From NCBI GenBank assembly GCA_003599865.1, contig QZKS01000007.1:1-64000 (forward strand): DNA of 64,000 nucleotides. The letters are read 5' to 3'. The notes beneath the pieces are model-generated. The model made no database searches, was not told the DNA's origin, and saw nothing but the letters and a program-made list of their open reading frames with translations. Origin of the DNA: Desulfobacteraceae bacterium. GTDB lineage: Bacteria; Desulfobacterota; Desulfobacteria; Desulfobacterales; SURF-7. Positions 26,307 through 34,803 of this stretch are shown here, piece by piece. Position 1 is the stretch's first letter. Each line of letters begins with the position of its first letter. Both the position numbers and the translations under genes were made by a program.

Positions 26307-26912
26307 TCAGGAAACCTGTTTCATTTTGATGACACCTTCCTGCAACAGATGCTCAAGTACCTCACAAACCGGAAGTCCCACAACATTGGTATATGAGCCA
26401 TTGATTTGTCGAACAAGGAATGTACCAAGCCCTTGAATTGCATAGGCGCCTGCTTTGTCAAAGGGCTCTTTGGTGTGGACATACCATTCAATTTCCAGGT
26501 CTGTAAGTTTTTTAAAGCATACGTCTGTCCGGACTGCGTCTGAAAAAAAATGGTTCTCTTCAACACATTGAATGGAATAGCCGGTATATACCTGATGGGT
26601 CCGGCCACTGAGATTCTGTAACATCCTTCTTGCCTCATCCGGTGAATCCGGTTTGCCGAGAACATGGTTGTCAATCATTACGATGGTATCGGCACCAATT
26701 ACCCAACTTCCGGTATGCATCCCGGCAATTTCAGAGGCTTTGGATTCCGCTAATGTTTTAACATAGGTGTCCGGACGGGTCATGACTACGGAGTTTTCAT
26801 CAAAACTGCTTGGTATAACCGAGAATACCAATTCCGCCTGTTCTAAAAGATATCGTCTCCGGGGTGACTGGGATGCCAGAATAAGAGGCTTATTATGATA
26901 TGTGTATTGCAT
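26307..26912 (-). CDS. maf: Maf-family nucleotide pyrophosphatase
   Basis: 201 residues with LASQSPRRRYLLEQ at the N-terminus (residues 12-25), GADTIVMI, and the middle GRTHQVYTGYS. These fit the dTTP/UTP/m7GTP pyrophosphatase family that prevents incorporation of odd nucleotides and affects septation. It is the first gene of a tight minus-strand operon with yggS, queH and the M48 protease, and is divergent from the Rossmann/Cys gene. Confidence 0.95.
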   Translation of the reverse strand: MQYTYHNKPLILASQSPRRRYLLEQAELVFSVIPSSFDENSVVMTRPDTYVKTLAESKASEIAGMHTGSWVIGADTIVMIDNHVLGKPDSPDEARRMLQNLSGRTHQVYTGYSIQCVEENHFFSDAVRTDVCFKKLTDLEIEWYVHTKEPFDKAGAYAIQGLGTFLVRQINGSYTNVVGLPVCEVLEHLLQEGVIKMKQVS

Positions 26913-27023
26913 GAGAATTTAGTATCAGATAGGTTATGGATTTACAAGAATCAAGGGATAAAAAACCGGGAAAAAAAAGGGGGAAGGTTGCGTCCTCAGG
27001 ATAGTAACCAAAGAGTTCAAAGT

Positions 27024-27668
27024 ATGTGGGTGATCGGTGGCGGACAATTTGGGAAAAAAGCCGTTCAACGATTGCTCCGTGAGAACCCAGTGATCGACAT
27101 AACGGTGGTTGAGAAGGATCCGGCACAATGCCGGTTTTTTACCGGATTATCCGTTGTCTGTCGCAATCAGGATGCTGTTCTGTTTTTAACAGAAAATCTC
27201 TTTCAGGAAGATGTGCCGGACTGGATCATACCAATGGTTCCCTTTCATCTGGCCTTTGAATGGATAAAACAGGCGCTATCCCCTGAGCTGCATTTTGTTC
27301 CCCTGTCCGTTTCCGAGGAAATCATGCGGCGATTCCCTAATGCAAGCAGAGGCGGTACCGGAAGGTTTTATACCAGCCTTGCGGATTTCATATGCCCGGA
27401 TGATTGCCCTGCATTGGATCATGTCTGTACCGTCCGTAAAAAACCGAGGCCTTATTTTTTATATGAAAAGATTAAAACGGAGATATTGCCTGGTTTCCAT
27501 ACGATCGTCATTCAGAGCCATCAGATTTTGCCTGGAATCGGGGGATATCGGCCAGCGGAACTGTATAAAGCATATCATGACATCAAAAACATCAGGGAAC
27601 CGATTCTGCTCAGCACGGCTTGTAGATGTCATGGAGTTGTGGATATATTTAAAACGTGTTCATATTGA
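27024..27668 (+). CDS. Rossmann-like protein with Cys clusters, function unknown
   Basis: About 214 residues from the ATG at 27024; the open frame extends to 26895 but that part overlaps maf and has no Shine-Dalgarno, so the later start is preferred. MWVIGGGQFGKKAVQRLL with VVEKDPAQC is a dinucleotide-binding or TrkA-N-like beginning. A Cys motif FICPDDCPALDHVC (C124, C128, C135) and late Cys (C200, C202, C212) could hold a metal or an Fe-S cluster. The combination of a nucleotide-binding start and Cys cluster suggests a redox or regulatory protein, but I do not recognise a named family. Confidence 0.7.
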   Translation: MWVIGGGQFGKKAVQRLLRENPVIDITVVEKDPAQCRFFTGLSVVCRNQDAVLFLTENLFQEDVPDWIIPMVPFHLAFEWIKQALSPELHFVPLSVSEEIMRRFPNASRGGTGRFYTSLADFICPDDCPALDHVCTVRKKPRPYFLYEKIKTEILPGFHTIVIQSHQILPGIGGYRPAELYKAYHDIKNIREPILLSTACRCHGVVDIFKTCSY

Positions 27669-27855
27669 AAAAAGTTCCCAGAAAGAGTATAAAAGATCAT
27701 TCATGTTCACATCCAGGTAATTTCGGAAAACCAACCTCGAATCATTGCTTTTCATTCTGTTCAAGCGATTTTTTCATATTTTTATTTTTTGCTTTCCGGG
27801 AGCGATCACATTACCTGTGAGGGAAAAATATTGAATCCGGAAAAAGGGGGGGTAC

Positions 27856-28722
27856 ATGACGGATCTGAAAAAAGCATATGACTGCATGATCGAGAGCATG
27901 GGGGTCCCGGGATTGCAGATTCCATTGACAGCCGTAAAGTTTTTTCGGGGAAATGACATCATCCCGGAAACGGTATTGAACTGCCGGCCCCAGGGGCTGA
28001 CCATTACAAGTTGTCAGGCCGCCAGGCAGGCAGGTCTCGGGGATGGCGTGTGTCTTACCCGGGAGACGATCGGATGTGTTGCCGCAGCCATAACCTTTGG
28101 ATTGGTAGGTCAGGATGAAGACATACCCCTTGAAGGCTCCCGGGTATACATCGACATCATGAAAGAGCATTATGAAAACAGGAAAGCATTTACACCTCCC
28201 AGTCCCAAGGATTTTACAGATGGAATTGTCTATGCCTGTAAAGCAGCAGGGCGGGAAGAGTTTGCTCTTTTCGGCAAGGAGGATGTGGGACGATATAAAG
28301 ATGTTGAGACGGCAAAATCGGCAATCCGTCAGATGTCGGCCATTCAACCACCGGATACCCGGGCGGTGTTCTTTTTTTCTTATGATTTTGAGGAAGGGAA
28401 TCTCATACCGGATGTTGTCGTGTTGAGTGTTCGTCCGGTGGAACTGACAAGGGTGATTCAGGCCTATCAGTATAATACCGGAAAAAGAGTGAATGCCAGT
28501 ATGGGAGGGCTTCGGGTCGTGAATTCGGATTTGATTGTAAGGCCTTATCTTACTCAGGAAATCAATGTATCAACCTACTGTCTTGGGGCAAGATTGATTG
28601 CAGAATATGAGGGGGATCGAATGGGGATTGGAATGCCTTATGGCGTTTTCCTGGAAGTTTCAAAAGGGATGAAGGATTCCCGTACAGGATTCCCGTTTCA
28701 TCAATATCCGGGTGCCTGTTAA
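27856..28722 (+). CDS. DUF169 family protein
   Basis: 288 residues of the DUF169 family, which is common in anaerobes and has no settled function. The N-terminal QIPLTAVKFFRGNDI, the Cys-containing CQAARQAGLGDGVCLTRE and GCVAAAITFGL, and the C-terminal ISTYCLGARL-like NVSTYCLGARLIAEYEGD fit that family. Four or more conserved-looking cysteines may bind a cofactor. A Gly-rich AAAGGGGGGG lies just before the ATG. The DsrC-cysteine desulfurase fusion follows 15 bases after the stop, so the two are probably co-expressed, and a sulfur-related role is inferred. Confidence 0.88.
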   Translation: MTDLKKAYDCMIESMGVPGLQIPLTAVKFFRGNDIIPETVLNCRPQGLTITSCQAARQAGLGDGVCLTRETIGCVAAAITFGLVGQDEDIPLEGSRVYIDIMKEHYENRKAFTPPSPKDFTDGIVYACKAAGREEFALFGKEDVGRYKDVETAKSAIRQMSAIQPPDTRAVFFFSYDFEEGNLIPDVVVLSVRPVELTRVIQAYQYNTGKRVNASMGGLRVVNSDLIVRPYLTQEINVSTYCLGARLIAEYEGDRMGIGMPYGVFLEVSKGMKDSRTGFPFHQYPGAC

Positions 28723-28737
28723 AATGGTATTGGAACC

Positions 28738-30171
28738 GTGCTGAATAATTATATAAAAACGTTTATTAACCAGATGGCGAGGCGAACCGGAATCGACTTG
28801 ACGGACAGGCACAAGCGGATTCTGGAATTTGTTTATCTGTATTATGAAAAACATCGTGTCGGTCCCATGTATCGGAATATTGAGCGATATACCGGCGCAA
28901 CACAAGCAGACCTGGAAAGACTTTTCCCGAACGGCCTTAATTCGGTATACACCTGGGTCGGAATCCCGATCCAGTCAACGGATGATCTTTGTAAGCCGAT
29001 TGCGAATGTAAAGGTGGATGGAAATCGAGACGTGTATCTTGACCATAACGCCACAACCTATCTTCGCAAAGAGATTGTTGAGGTTTTACAGGATTATTAT
29101 GGCAGCAAAACAGGGTATGGAAATCCTTCCAGCAGCACATTTCTTGGCAAAAAGACATTTGATGCCATCCGGACTGCCAGAAAAGAGGTTGCCGAATGTT
29201 TAAAGGCAGAAACCTCTGAAATTATTTTTACCGGTAGTGGATCAGAGGCGAACAATATGGCTGTAAAAGGGATCGGTTTTAAATATATTGAGACCAAAGG
29301 CCACATTATAACCTCTCAGATAGAGCATCCTTCGATCATTGAACCTGTCCAGTTCCTCGGCATGCTTGGTTTTGATATTACATTTCTGGACCCGGACCGG
29401 AACGGTTTGATCACGGCGGACGCTGTGAAAGAATCACTACGTTCCGATACGGTGCTGGTTGCCATTATGGCGGTGAATAACGAGATCGGAACCATCAATC
29501 CGGTTGCTGAAATCGGAGAAATATGCAGGCTTGCGGAAGTTCCCTTTATGGTGGATGCTGTTCAGGCCTTTGGCAAAATCGATCTTTTCCCAAAACAGAT
29601 GGGTATCACCATGATGTCTCTTTCCGGGCATAAAATTTATGCCCCAAAGGGAGTCGGTGCTCTTTATGTGGATGAAAAAATATCATTAATACCGTTAATC
29701 CATGGAGGATCACAGGAATTCAATCATCGAGCGGGTACGGAGAATGTGGGGCATATCATTGCACTCGGCAAAGCAGCCGGACTCGCTTATCGGGAAATGA
29801 AATCCGAAATGAAACGGATTGAAAAAATCAGGGATTACTTTATGGATCAGCTTCATACGTATTGTCCGGATTGTATCCTGAACGGGTCTTTAAAACATCG
29901 CACTCCGACAAACCTCAATATCGGGTTTCCGGGTATTGACAGTGGAGCCCTTTTGCTGAGTTTAAACCGGATCGGAATTTATGTTTCAGCCGGGTCCGCA
30001 TGCAGTTCCGGCAGCAAGGAGGCATCTCCTGTTGTGAAGGCCATCGGGGTTGATACAGATCGATACGGGATCATACGTTTTAGTTTCGGCCTTAAAACAA
30101 CGCAAAAAGATGTTGATTATCTCTTTGCTTATCTTCCCGGCATCCTAAATCAAATCAGGCATAACGGTTAA
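28738..30171 (+). CDS. Fusion of a DsrC/TusE-like domain with a cysteine desulfurase (NifS/IscS type)
   Basis: 477 residues, GTG start. Residues 15-90 align with DsrC/TusE: LTDRHKRILEFVYLYYEKHR, VGPMYRNIERYTGA and LERLFPNGLNSVYTWVGIP match the DsrC helical core. The last-but-one Cys of DsrC (CysB) is replaced (SVYTWVG), while a Cys at the CysA region remains (C85 in TDDLCKP), as in TusE. From about 97 on is a complete class-V desulfurase: DHNATT, TGSGSEANN, the PLP lysine K299 in SGHKIYAPKG, and the catalytic C422 in SAGSACSSGS. The enzyme would pass persulfide from C422 to its own DsrC domain. It follows DUF169 by 15 bases. Confidence 0.92.
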   Translation: MLNNYIKTFINQMARRTGIDLTDRHKRILEFVYLYYEKHRVGPMYRNIERYTGATQADLERLFPNGLNSVYTWVGIPIQSTDDLCKPIANVKVDGNRDVYLDHNATTYLRKEIVEVLQDYYGSKTGYGNPSSSTFLGKKTFDAIRTARKEVAECLKAETSEIIFTGSGSEANNMAVKGIGFKYIETKGHIITSQIEHPSIIEPVQFLGMLGFDITFLDPDRNGLITADAVKESLRSDTVLVAIMAVNNEIGTINPVAEIGEICRLAEVPFMVDAVQAFGKIDLFPKQMGITMMSLSGHKIYAPKGVGALYVDEKISLIPLIHGGSQEFNHRAGTENVGHIIALGKAAGLAYREMKSEMKRIEKIRDYFMDQLHTYCPDCILNGSLKHRTPTNLNIGFPGIDSGALLLSLNRIGIYVSAGSACSSGSKEASPVVKAIGVDTDRYGIIRFSFGLKTTQKDVDYLFAYLPGILNQIRHNG

Positions 30172-30268
30172 AGCTCCATCGCAATGAATTGCTTCCATCT
30201 ACAGATATATGATGTGGATGCGTTCATACTTTATTGAATTTTGAATATGAACGGTGAAATTTTTTTTC

Positions 30269-30297
30269 TTGAAAAAGGAGTGTTGATTTACTATTAT
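30269..30297 (+). promoter_or_regulatory. Sigma-70-type promoter for the hybrid kinase
   Basis: TTGAAA (30269-30274) and TATTAT (30292-30297) are separated by 17 bases, about 160 bases before the kinase start. The rest of the spacer after the desulfurase gene (30172-30456) is AT-rich and shows nothing else. Confidence 0.5.
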
Positions 30298-30456
30298 ACT
30301 GCAAGCTTGATAATTACTTCAAAAGGCTTGAGCCGGGTTTCAGCTTTCAAGACCTTTTTCCCCATGCATTTTTAGGAAATATCCCCGAAAAATAAGATTA
30401 TATGAGGTATCTGCAGTTACTTTTGGACGCGTATATTTTTTACCCATGGAGGTAAA

Positions 30457-32385
30457 ATGAATATTGGATTCAAGGATCTGCCAGTGAGAGATAAAACGTT
30501 TTTTTTTGCCGGATTAATTGGCCTTATATTCATCACTTTTACCATCCTCTTCGTAAGCGTAATCAATTTTGTTGAGGCGAAATGGCTTCAGACCATCCTG
30601 TTTTTGTTCTTTTCTTTGATTTTCCCAATTGCCGTATTTCATATTCTCCAGAAATACAGCCTGATTTTCATCAGGCCTGTAAATGAACCGGCAGAACATG
30701 ACGGTTTTATTACTGGTCCAAAAGATACTACCGCTCGTGCATGTTCTTTTTACAATGATGAATTTCACAGTATGTCCCAAGCCTTTCATGAAATGTTGGA
30801 TCAAATACAACAACAGGATATGGAAATAAAAAAAAAGGAAAGAGAATACAATCAGCTTTACGAGGAATCTCAAAAGGTGGAAAAAATATACCGCTCTCTT
30901 ATCCATTCATCTGCCGATCCCATCATGATTTATGATATACAGGGTCAGATAACCTATATCAGTCCTGCTTTCACCTCAACCTTTCAATGGACCATGGCGG
31001 AAGCGCTTCAGATGGATGCGAGGTTTGTACCTCCATCAGAGCTTCCGGCTCTGCAATCAATTTTTACGGATCTGATACGCAATAACAGAACATTTAATGA
31101 ATATGAAACAAAACGGTACACTAAAAACGGTGAAATGCTGGAAGTGAATATCAGCGCTTCCTGCTTTGATGATCATATGGGAAAACCCGCTGGTATTCTG
31201 ATGATTCTGAGGGATGTGTCAGAGCGGAACCGGTTGGAATCCCAGCTGATCCAATCTCAGAAAATGGAAGCGATTGGTACCCTTGCAGGAGGAATCGCCC
31301 ATGATTTTAATAATATCCTGGGTGCGATGATGGGTTACGCTGAAATGATGCTGATGGATATTGATGAGAATTCAGTCCAGTACAATTATCTGCAGCAGGT
31401 CATGTCTGCAGGAATGCGGGCAAAAGATCTGGTCAAGCAGATTCTTACCTTCAGCCGTCAGAAAGAACAGGATCGTAAGCCCATGATGCTGGATAAAGTT
31501 GTTGCAGAGGCACTGAACCTTCTCCGGGCATCTTTGCCGACAACGATCGATATCCGTATAAAATTGGATTCCGTTCAAGGAAGTATTATGGCAGATCCCA
31601 CACAGGTGCATCAAATTTTAATGAACTTATGCACCAATGCGGCACATGCCATGGAAAACAAGGGTGTATTAGAGGTTGCTCTGGAAGATGATGAGGTGAT
31701 GAATGACCGGAAGAAAAATGACCTGGAACCTGGTGAATATATCAAGCTTGCAGTGAAAGATACGGGAAAGGGAATGGATCAGGCAATCATTAAGAGAATA
31801 TTTGAGCCGTATTTCACAACAAAGGAACAAGGGAAAGGGACCGGTATGGGATTGGCCGTTGTTCATGGTATTGTCAAATCATATGGCGGGACCATTCGCG
31901 TTCATAGTGATATCGGTGTGGGTACGGTTTTTGAGGTTTTTTTTCCGAAGGTCAAAACCCATATTGACTCAAAAACAAAAGATCTCAAACCATTGCCGAC
32001 CGGCAGTGAACGGATTCTGTTTGTGGATGATGAAAAGGCCCTGGTTGATCTTGGTGGCAGCATGCTGGAACGACTTGGTTATCAAGTGATTACGCGCACA
32101 TCACCGTTGGAGGCTGTGGAGGCGTTTAAGAATAATCCCAACAGTTTTGATCTTGTTATAACCGATATGACAATGCCTCAGATGACGGGAGATATTCTTG
32201 CCAGAGAAATCATGAAAATCAAACCGGACATCCCTGTGATCTTGTGTACCGGATACAGCGAGCTGATGACGGAGGAAAAAGCCTCTGCTTCAGGGATCCG
32301 TGATTTTTTTATGAAACCCTTTGTTTTACGGGATCTGGCAGGTACGATCCGCACCGTTCTTGATTTATCGGAAAGAGGTTCCTGA
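30457..32385 (+). CDS. Membrane-bound hybrid histidine kinase (2 TM - PAS - HisKA - HATPase - REC)
   Basis: 642 residues. Two N-terminal hydrophobic helices (FFFAGLIGLIFITFTILFV and a second near 45-65) are followed by a PAS domain (about 145-265, DPIMIYDIQGQITYISPAF), a HisKA domain with phospho-acceptor H282 in GGIAHDFNN, an HATPase domain (MNLCTNAAHAM, DTGKGMD, GKGTGMGLAVVHG) and a C-terminal receiver (ILFVDDEKA, D570 in VITDMTMP, K in MKPF). It starts with a GGAGGT Shine-Dalgarno. No dedicated DNA-binding partner is adjacent. The signal is unknown. Confidence 0.95.
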   Translation: MNIGFKDLPVRDKTFFFAGLIGLIFITFTILFVSVINFVEAKWLQTILFLFFSLIFPIAVFHILQKYSLIFIRPVNEPAEHDGFITGPKDTTARACSFYNDEFHSMSQAFHEMLDQIQQQDMEIKKKEREYNQLYEESQKVEKIYRSLIHSSADPIMIYDIQGQITYISPAFTSTFQWTMAEALQMDARFVPPSELPALQSIFTDLIRNNRTFNEYETKRYTKNGEMLEVNISASCFDDHMGKPAGILMILRDVSERNRLESQLIQSQKMEAIGTLAGGIAHDFNNILGAMMGYAEMMLMDIDENSVQYNYLQQVMSAGMRAKDLVKQILTFSRQKEQDRKPMMLDKVVAEALNLLRASLPTTIDIRIKLDSVQGSIMADPTQVHQILMNLCTNAAHAMENKGVLEVALEDDEVMNDRKKNDLEPGEYIKLAVKDTGKGMDQAIIKRIFEPYFTTKEQGKGTGMGLAVVHGIVKSYGGTIRVHSDIGVGTVFEVFFPKVKTHIDSKTKDLKPLPTGSERILFVDDEKALVDLGGSMLERLGYQVITRTSPLEAVEAFKNNPNSFDLVITDMTMPQMTGDILAREIMKIKPDIPVILCTGYSELMTEEKASASGIRDFFMKPFVLRDLAGTIRTVLDLSERGS

Positions 32386-32513
32386 ATAAGCCTGCTTTCT
32401 CAATTCTTTTTGAACACTCCTTTGTTTCCATCCGGCAAATCGTATAAAAAATAAACTGTTCGAACCATATGAAAGAGATAGAGCAGAATCTTGTTCTTGG
32501 TATTGAAAAGGAA

Positions 32514-32545
32514 AAAGCAGAAGCAACACATGTTGCTTCTGCTTT
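32514..32545. terminator. Perfect 15-base inverted repeat downstream of the hybrid kinase
   Basis: AAAGCAGAAGCAACA and TGTTGCTTCTGCTTT flank two bases. It lies about 130 bases after the kinase stop. No T-run follows on the plus strand (AAAA instead), so it may act as a terminator only weakly, or as a stabilising hairpin for the short ORF that starts right after it. Confidence 0.45.
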
Positions 32546-32559
32546 AAAAGGAGGTGATG

Positions 32560-32673
32560 ATGAAAGGGATTACAACAATCATTTTTGAATTAAGCACAAT
32601 TTATGCCGGCAATAGGGGGGAGGATTTTTTTATCAGAAGAATTGTATGTACGACATTTATAAAAGCGGTGTGA
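32560..32673 (+). CDS. Possible short ORF (37 codons) with a perfect Shine-Dalgarno
   Basis: AAAAGGAGGTGATG, nearly the full anti-Shine-Dalgarno complement, precedes an ATG at 32560. The 37-residue product starts MKGITTIIFELSTIYAGN and ends FIKAV, with no known family. It sits directly behind an exact hairpin. It could be a small protein or leader peptide, or chance. Confidence 0.3.
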   Translation: MKGITTIIFELSTIYAGNRGEDFFIRRIVCTTFIKAV

Positions 32674-32940
32674 ATTAAATTGGTTTTATTGTGTATGGGA
32701 GTTCACACTTTGTTGTGAAATGAAATCACCAAAGATATGGAGAACAGGTTCGCTTCCATTTTTTATTTGAATATCGATGTGTATTATTTTTAATGATGCA
32801 TTTCTTGACATGATGGATCGGAATATCTATATCCCATTATATGCTTCAGGTATGAAGTATGAGAAAAAGACCGAAAGCAAAAATTAATGTGTCTGTTTCC
32901 AAGTGGTTCATGTAATAAATAGAAAGGGACGGGTGTAGAT

Positions 32941-34614
32941 TTGTTGATCGTTAATGTACTTATTCAGACTCTTGGTGGTCTTGGATTGTTTATTCTCGGC
33001 ATGACGACGATGACCGAAGGTCTTCAGATGACGGCCGGCGATCGGATAAAAAAAATACTGGGGGCAGTGTCATCCAACAGAATTATAGGATTTATAAGCG
33101 GAGCGGCGGTTACCGCGATTATCCAGTCTTCCTCCGCTACAACCGTGATGCTGATCAGTTTCGTGGGCGCCGGAATGATGACACTCCAGCAGGCGGTGGG
33201 GGTGATTCTGGGGGCCAATGTTGGAACAACAATCACTGCCCAGATGATCGCTTTTAAATTAACGAACATTGCATTACCTGCAATCGCAATCGGTGTTGCG
33301 CTGAAATTTTTTTCAAAGAAAAAACAGCGGCGATATGTTGGGGAAGTAATACTCGGATTCGGGCTTTTATTTTATGGAATGACGGTAATGAATCATGGAC
33401 TCATACCGATAAAAGGGGATCCGGTATTCGTCAGTTTTTTTACAAAATTTGATACTTCTACGATTGCCGGCCTTCTTTTATGTGTTTCTACAGGAGCGAT
33501 TTTAACAGTTATTGTACAATCCTCTTCCGCGACCATCGGACTCACAATGGCTCTTGCCACTCAGGGATTGTTGAGCTTTCCGACCTCCATTGCACTTGTC
33601 CTTGGTGAAAATATCGGAACGACGATTACCGCCCAGCTTGCAACAATAGGCGCCAAAAACGCAGATTCATACAGAGTGGCGAGGGCACACGGAATGTTCA
33701 ATGTGATCGGCGTGATTATCGTTCTGTGTTTTTTCCCTTTTTTCATTCAATTCGTTGCGTTTTTGACACAATGGCTGGGCGCAGGGTCTTTAGACCAGAT
33801 TATGGAAGGTGATCGTGTCAACATCGGACGGTATATTGCAAATGGCCACTCCCTGTTCAATATCCTCAATGCGATGTTTTTTTTAATTTTTTTGCCCTGG
33901 TTGATCAAGGTATCCATCTTTCTGTCCCCTGATAAAAGCGATGATTCAGCCGCCTTGAGTCTGCCCAGCTTTGATCAGCGATTTCTCGATAATACAATTG
34001 CAGCATTGGCCAGCGCAAGGGGAGAGGTGATCCGAATGACGGATGTGGCGAAGCAGATGTTTGAAAATACGATTCAATTTTTTGAAAACAAGGATATGAA
34101 AAAAGTGAGTCAATGGACTCGGTACGAACAGCATCTGGATGCTGTGCAGAGGGAGATCAATTCATATTTAATTGCAATTTATCAGAGTGACGTCAACCAG
34201 TCCGAAGCAAAAGAAATATCCGGCTTGATGCGTATCACCAATAATCTTGAACGAATTGGGGATTCAATTGAAAATATTGCGTTAATGATTGAAAAGATCA
34301 ATGAAAACAAGATCACATTTTCGACATGGGCCATAGGTGATATTAAAAATATTTCTTCACAGGTGATGGCCTTTATCCTGCTGATAGCGGACGGTATGCA
34401 TGGCATGCCGCAAGGATTTATGGAAAAAGCGCAAGAAATTGAAGATAATATCGATTTTATGCGGGAAGAAATGCGTCAGGATCATATCGAACGGCTTGGA
34501 TCCAGCGAATGTGATATCGATGCCGGTCTTTTATTCAGTGATATACTCTCCAATTTCGAAAAAATGGGTGATTACTGTTATAATATCGCGCAGTCTATTG
34601 CCGGGGTAAAATAA
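32941..34614 (+). CDS. Na+/phosphate symporter family protein with C-terminal PhoU-like domain
   Basis: 557 residues with two inverted NptA/Na_Pi_cotrans repeats. The paired QSSSATT (about 61-67) and QSSSATIG (about 185-192) motifs define the family, with GVILGANVGTTITAQ and VLGENIGTTITAQLA between. From about residue 345 on a helical PhoU-like domain follows (ARGEVIRMTDVAKQMFEN, LERIGDSIENIA). It imports phosphate or a related anion with sodium. The frame begins with TTG at 32941 (a second TTG follows), preceded by AAAGGGACGGG. No pst/pho genes are next to it. Confidence 0.93.
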   Translation: MLIVNVLIQTLGGLGLFILGMTTMTEGLQMTAGDRIKKILGAVSSNRIIGFISGAAVTAIIQSSSATTVMLISFVGAGMMTLQQAVGVILGANVGTTITAQMIAFKLTNIALPAIAIGVALKFFSKKKQRRYVGEVILGFGLLFYGMTVMNHGLIPIKGDPVFVSFFTKFDTSTIAGLLLCVSTGAILTVIVQSSSATIGLTMALATQGLLSFPTSIALVLGENIGTTITAQLATIGAKNADSYRVARAHGMFNVIGVIIVLCFFPFFIQFVAFLTQWLGAGSLDQIMEGDRVNIGRYIANGHSLFNILNAMFFLIFLPWLIKVSIFLSPDKSDDSAALSLPSFDQRFLDNTIAALASARGEVIRMTDVAKQMFENTIQFFENKDMKKVSQWTRYEQHLDAVQREINSYLIAIYQSDVNQSEAKEISGLMRITNNLERIGDSIENIALMIEKINENKITFSTWAIGDIKNISSQVMAFILLIADGMHGMPQGFMEKAQEIEDNIDFMREEMRQDHIERLGSSECDIDAGLLFSDILSNFEKMGDYCYNIAQSIAGVK

Positions 34615-34721
34615 GAGTTATGGTTGTATCGTAATAGAATGAAAAATAGAGGTATCCGCTGTTTCCAATAAAAATGACATGTGGAAGAGGTGCAATATTT
34701 CAGGGATAGAAATAAAACAGC

Positions 34722-34753
34722 CCGAAAGGAAAGTTGATTGGGATTCCTTTCGG
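34722..34753 (-). terminator. Terminator hairpin between the symporter and LysM genes
   Basis: CCGAAAGGAA and TTCCTTTCGG are exact 10-base arms around 12 bases. On the minus strand the hairpin is followed by CTGTTTTATT, so it best serves the LysM gene, which ends at 34804; it may also stop transcripts from the convergent symporter gene. Confidence 0.6.
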
Positions 34754-34803
34754 ACTTGTTTATGTGTTTCAGCAGAACCGTTCAGGACGATTCATGTATC
34801 CAT

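Larger units (their letters stand above)
32386..32940. other. Spacer between the hybrid kinase and the Na/Pi symporter gene
   Basis: 555 bases. It contains an exact inverted repeat (32514-32545) and a possible 37-codon ORF (32560-32673), both listed separately. The rest, from 32674 to 32940, is AT-rich with no promoter of good quality and no recognisable RNA gene. Confidence 0.6.
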
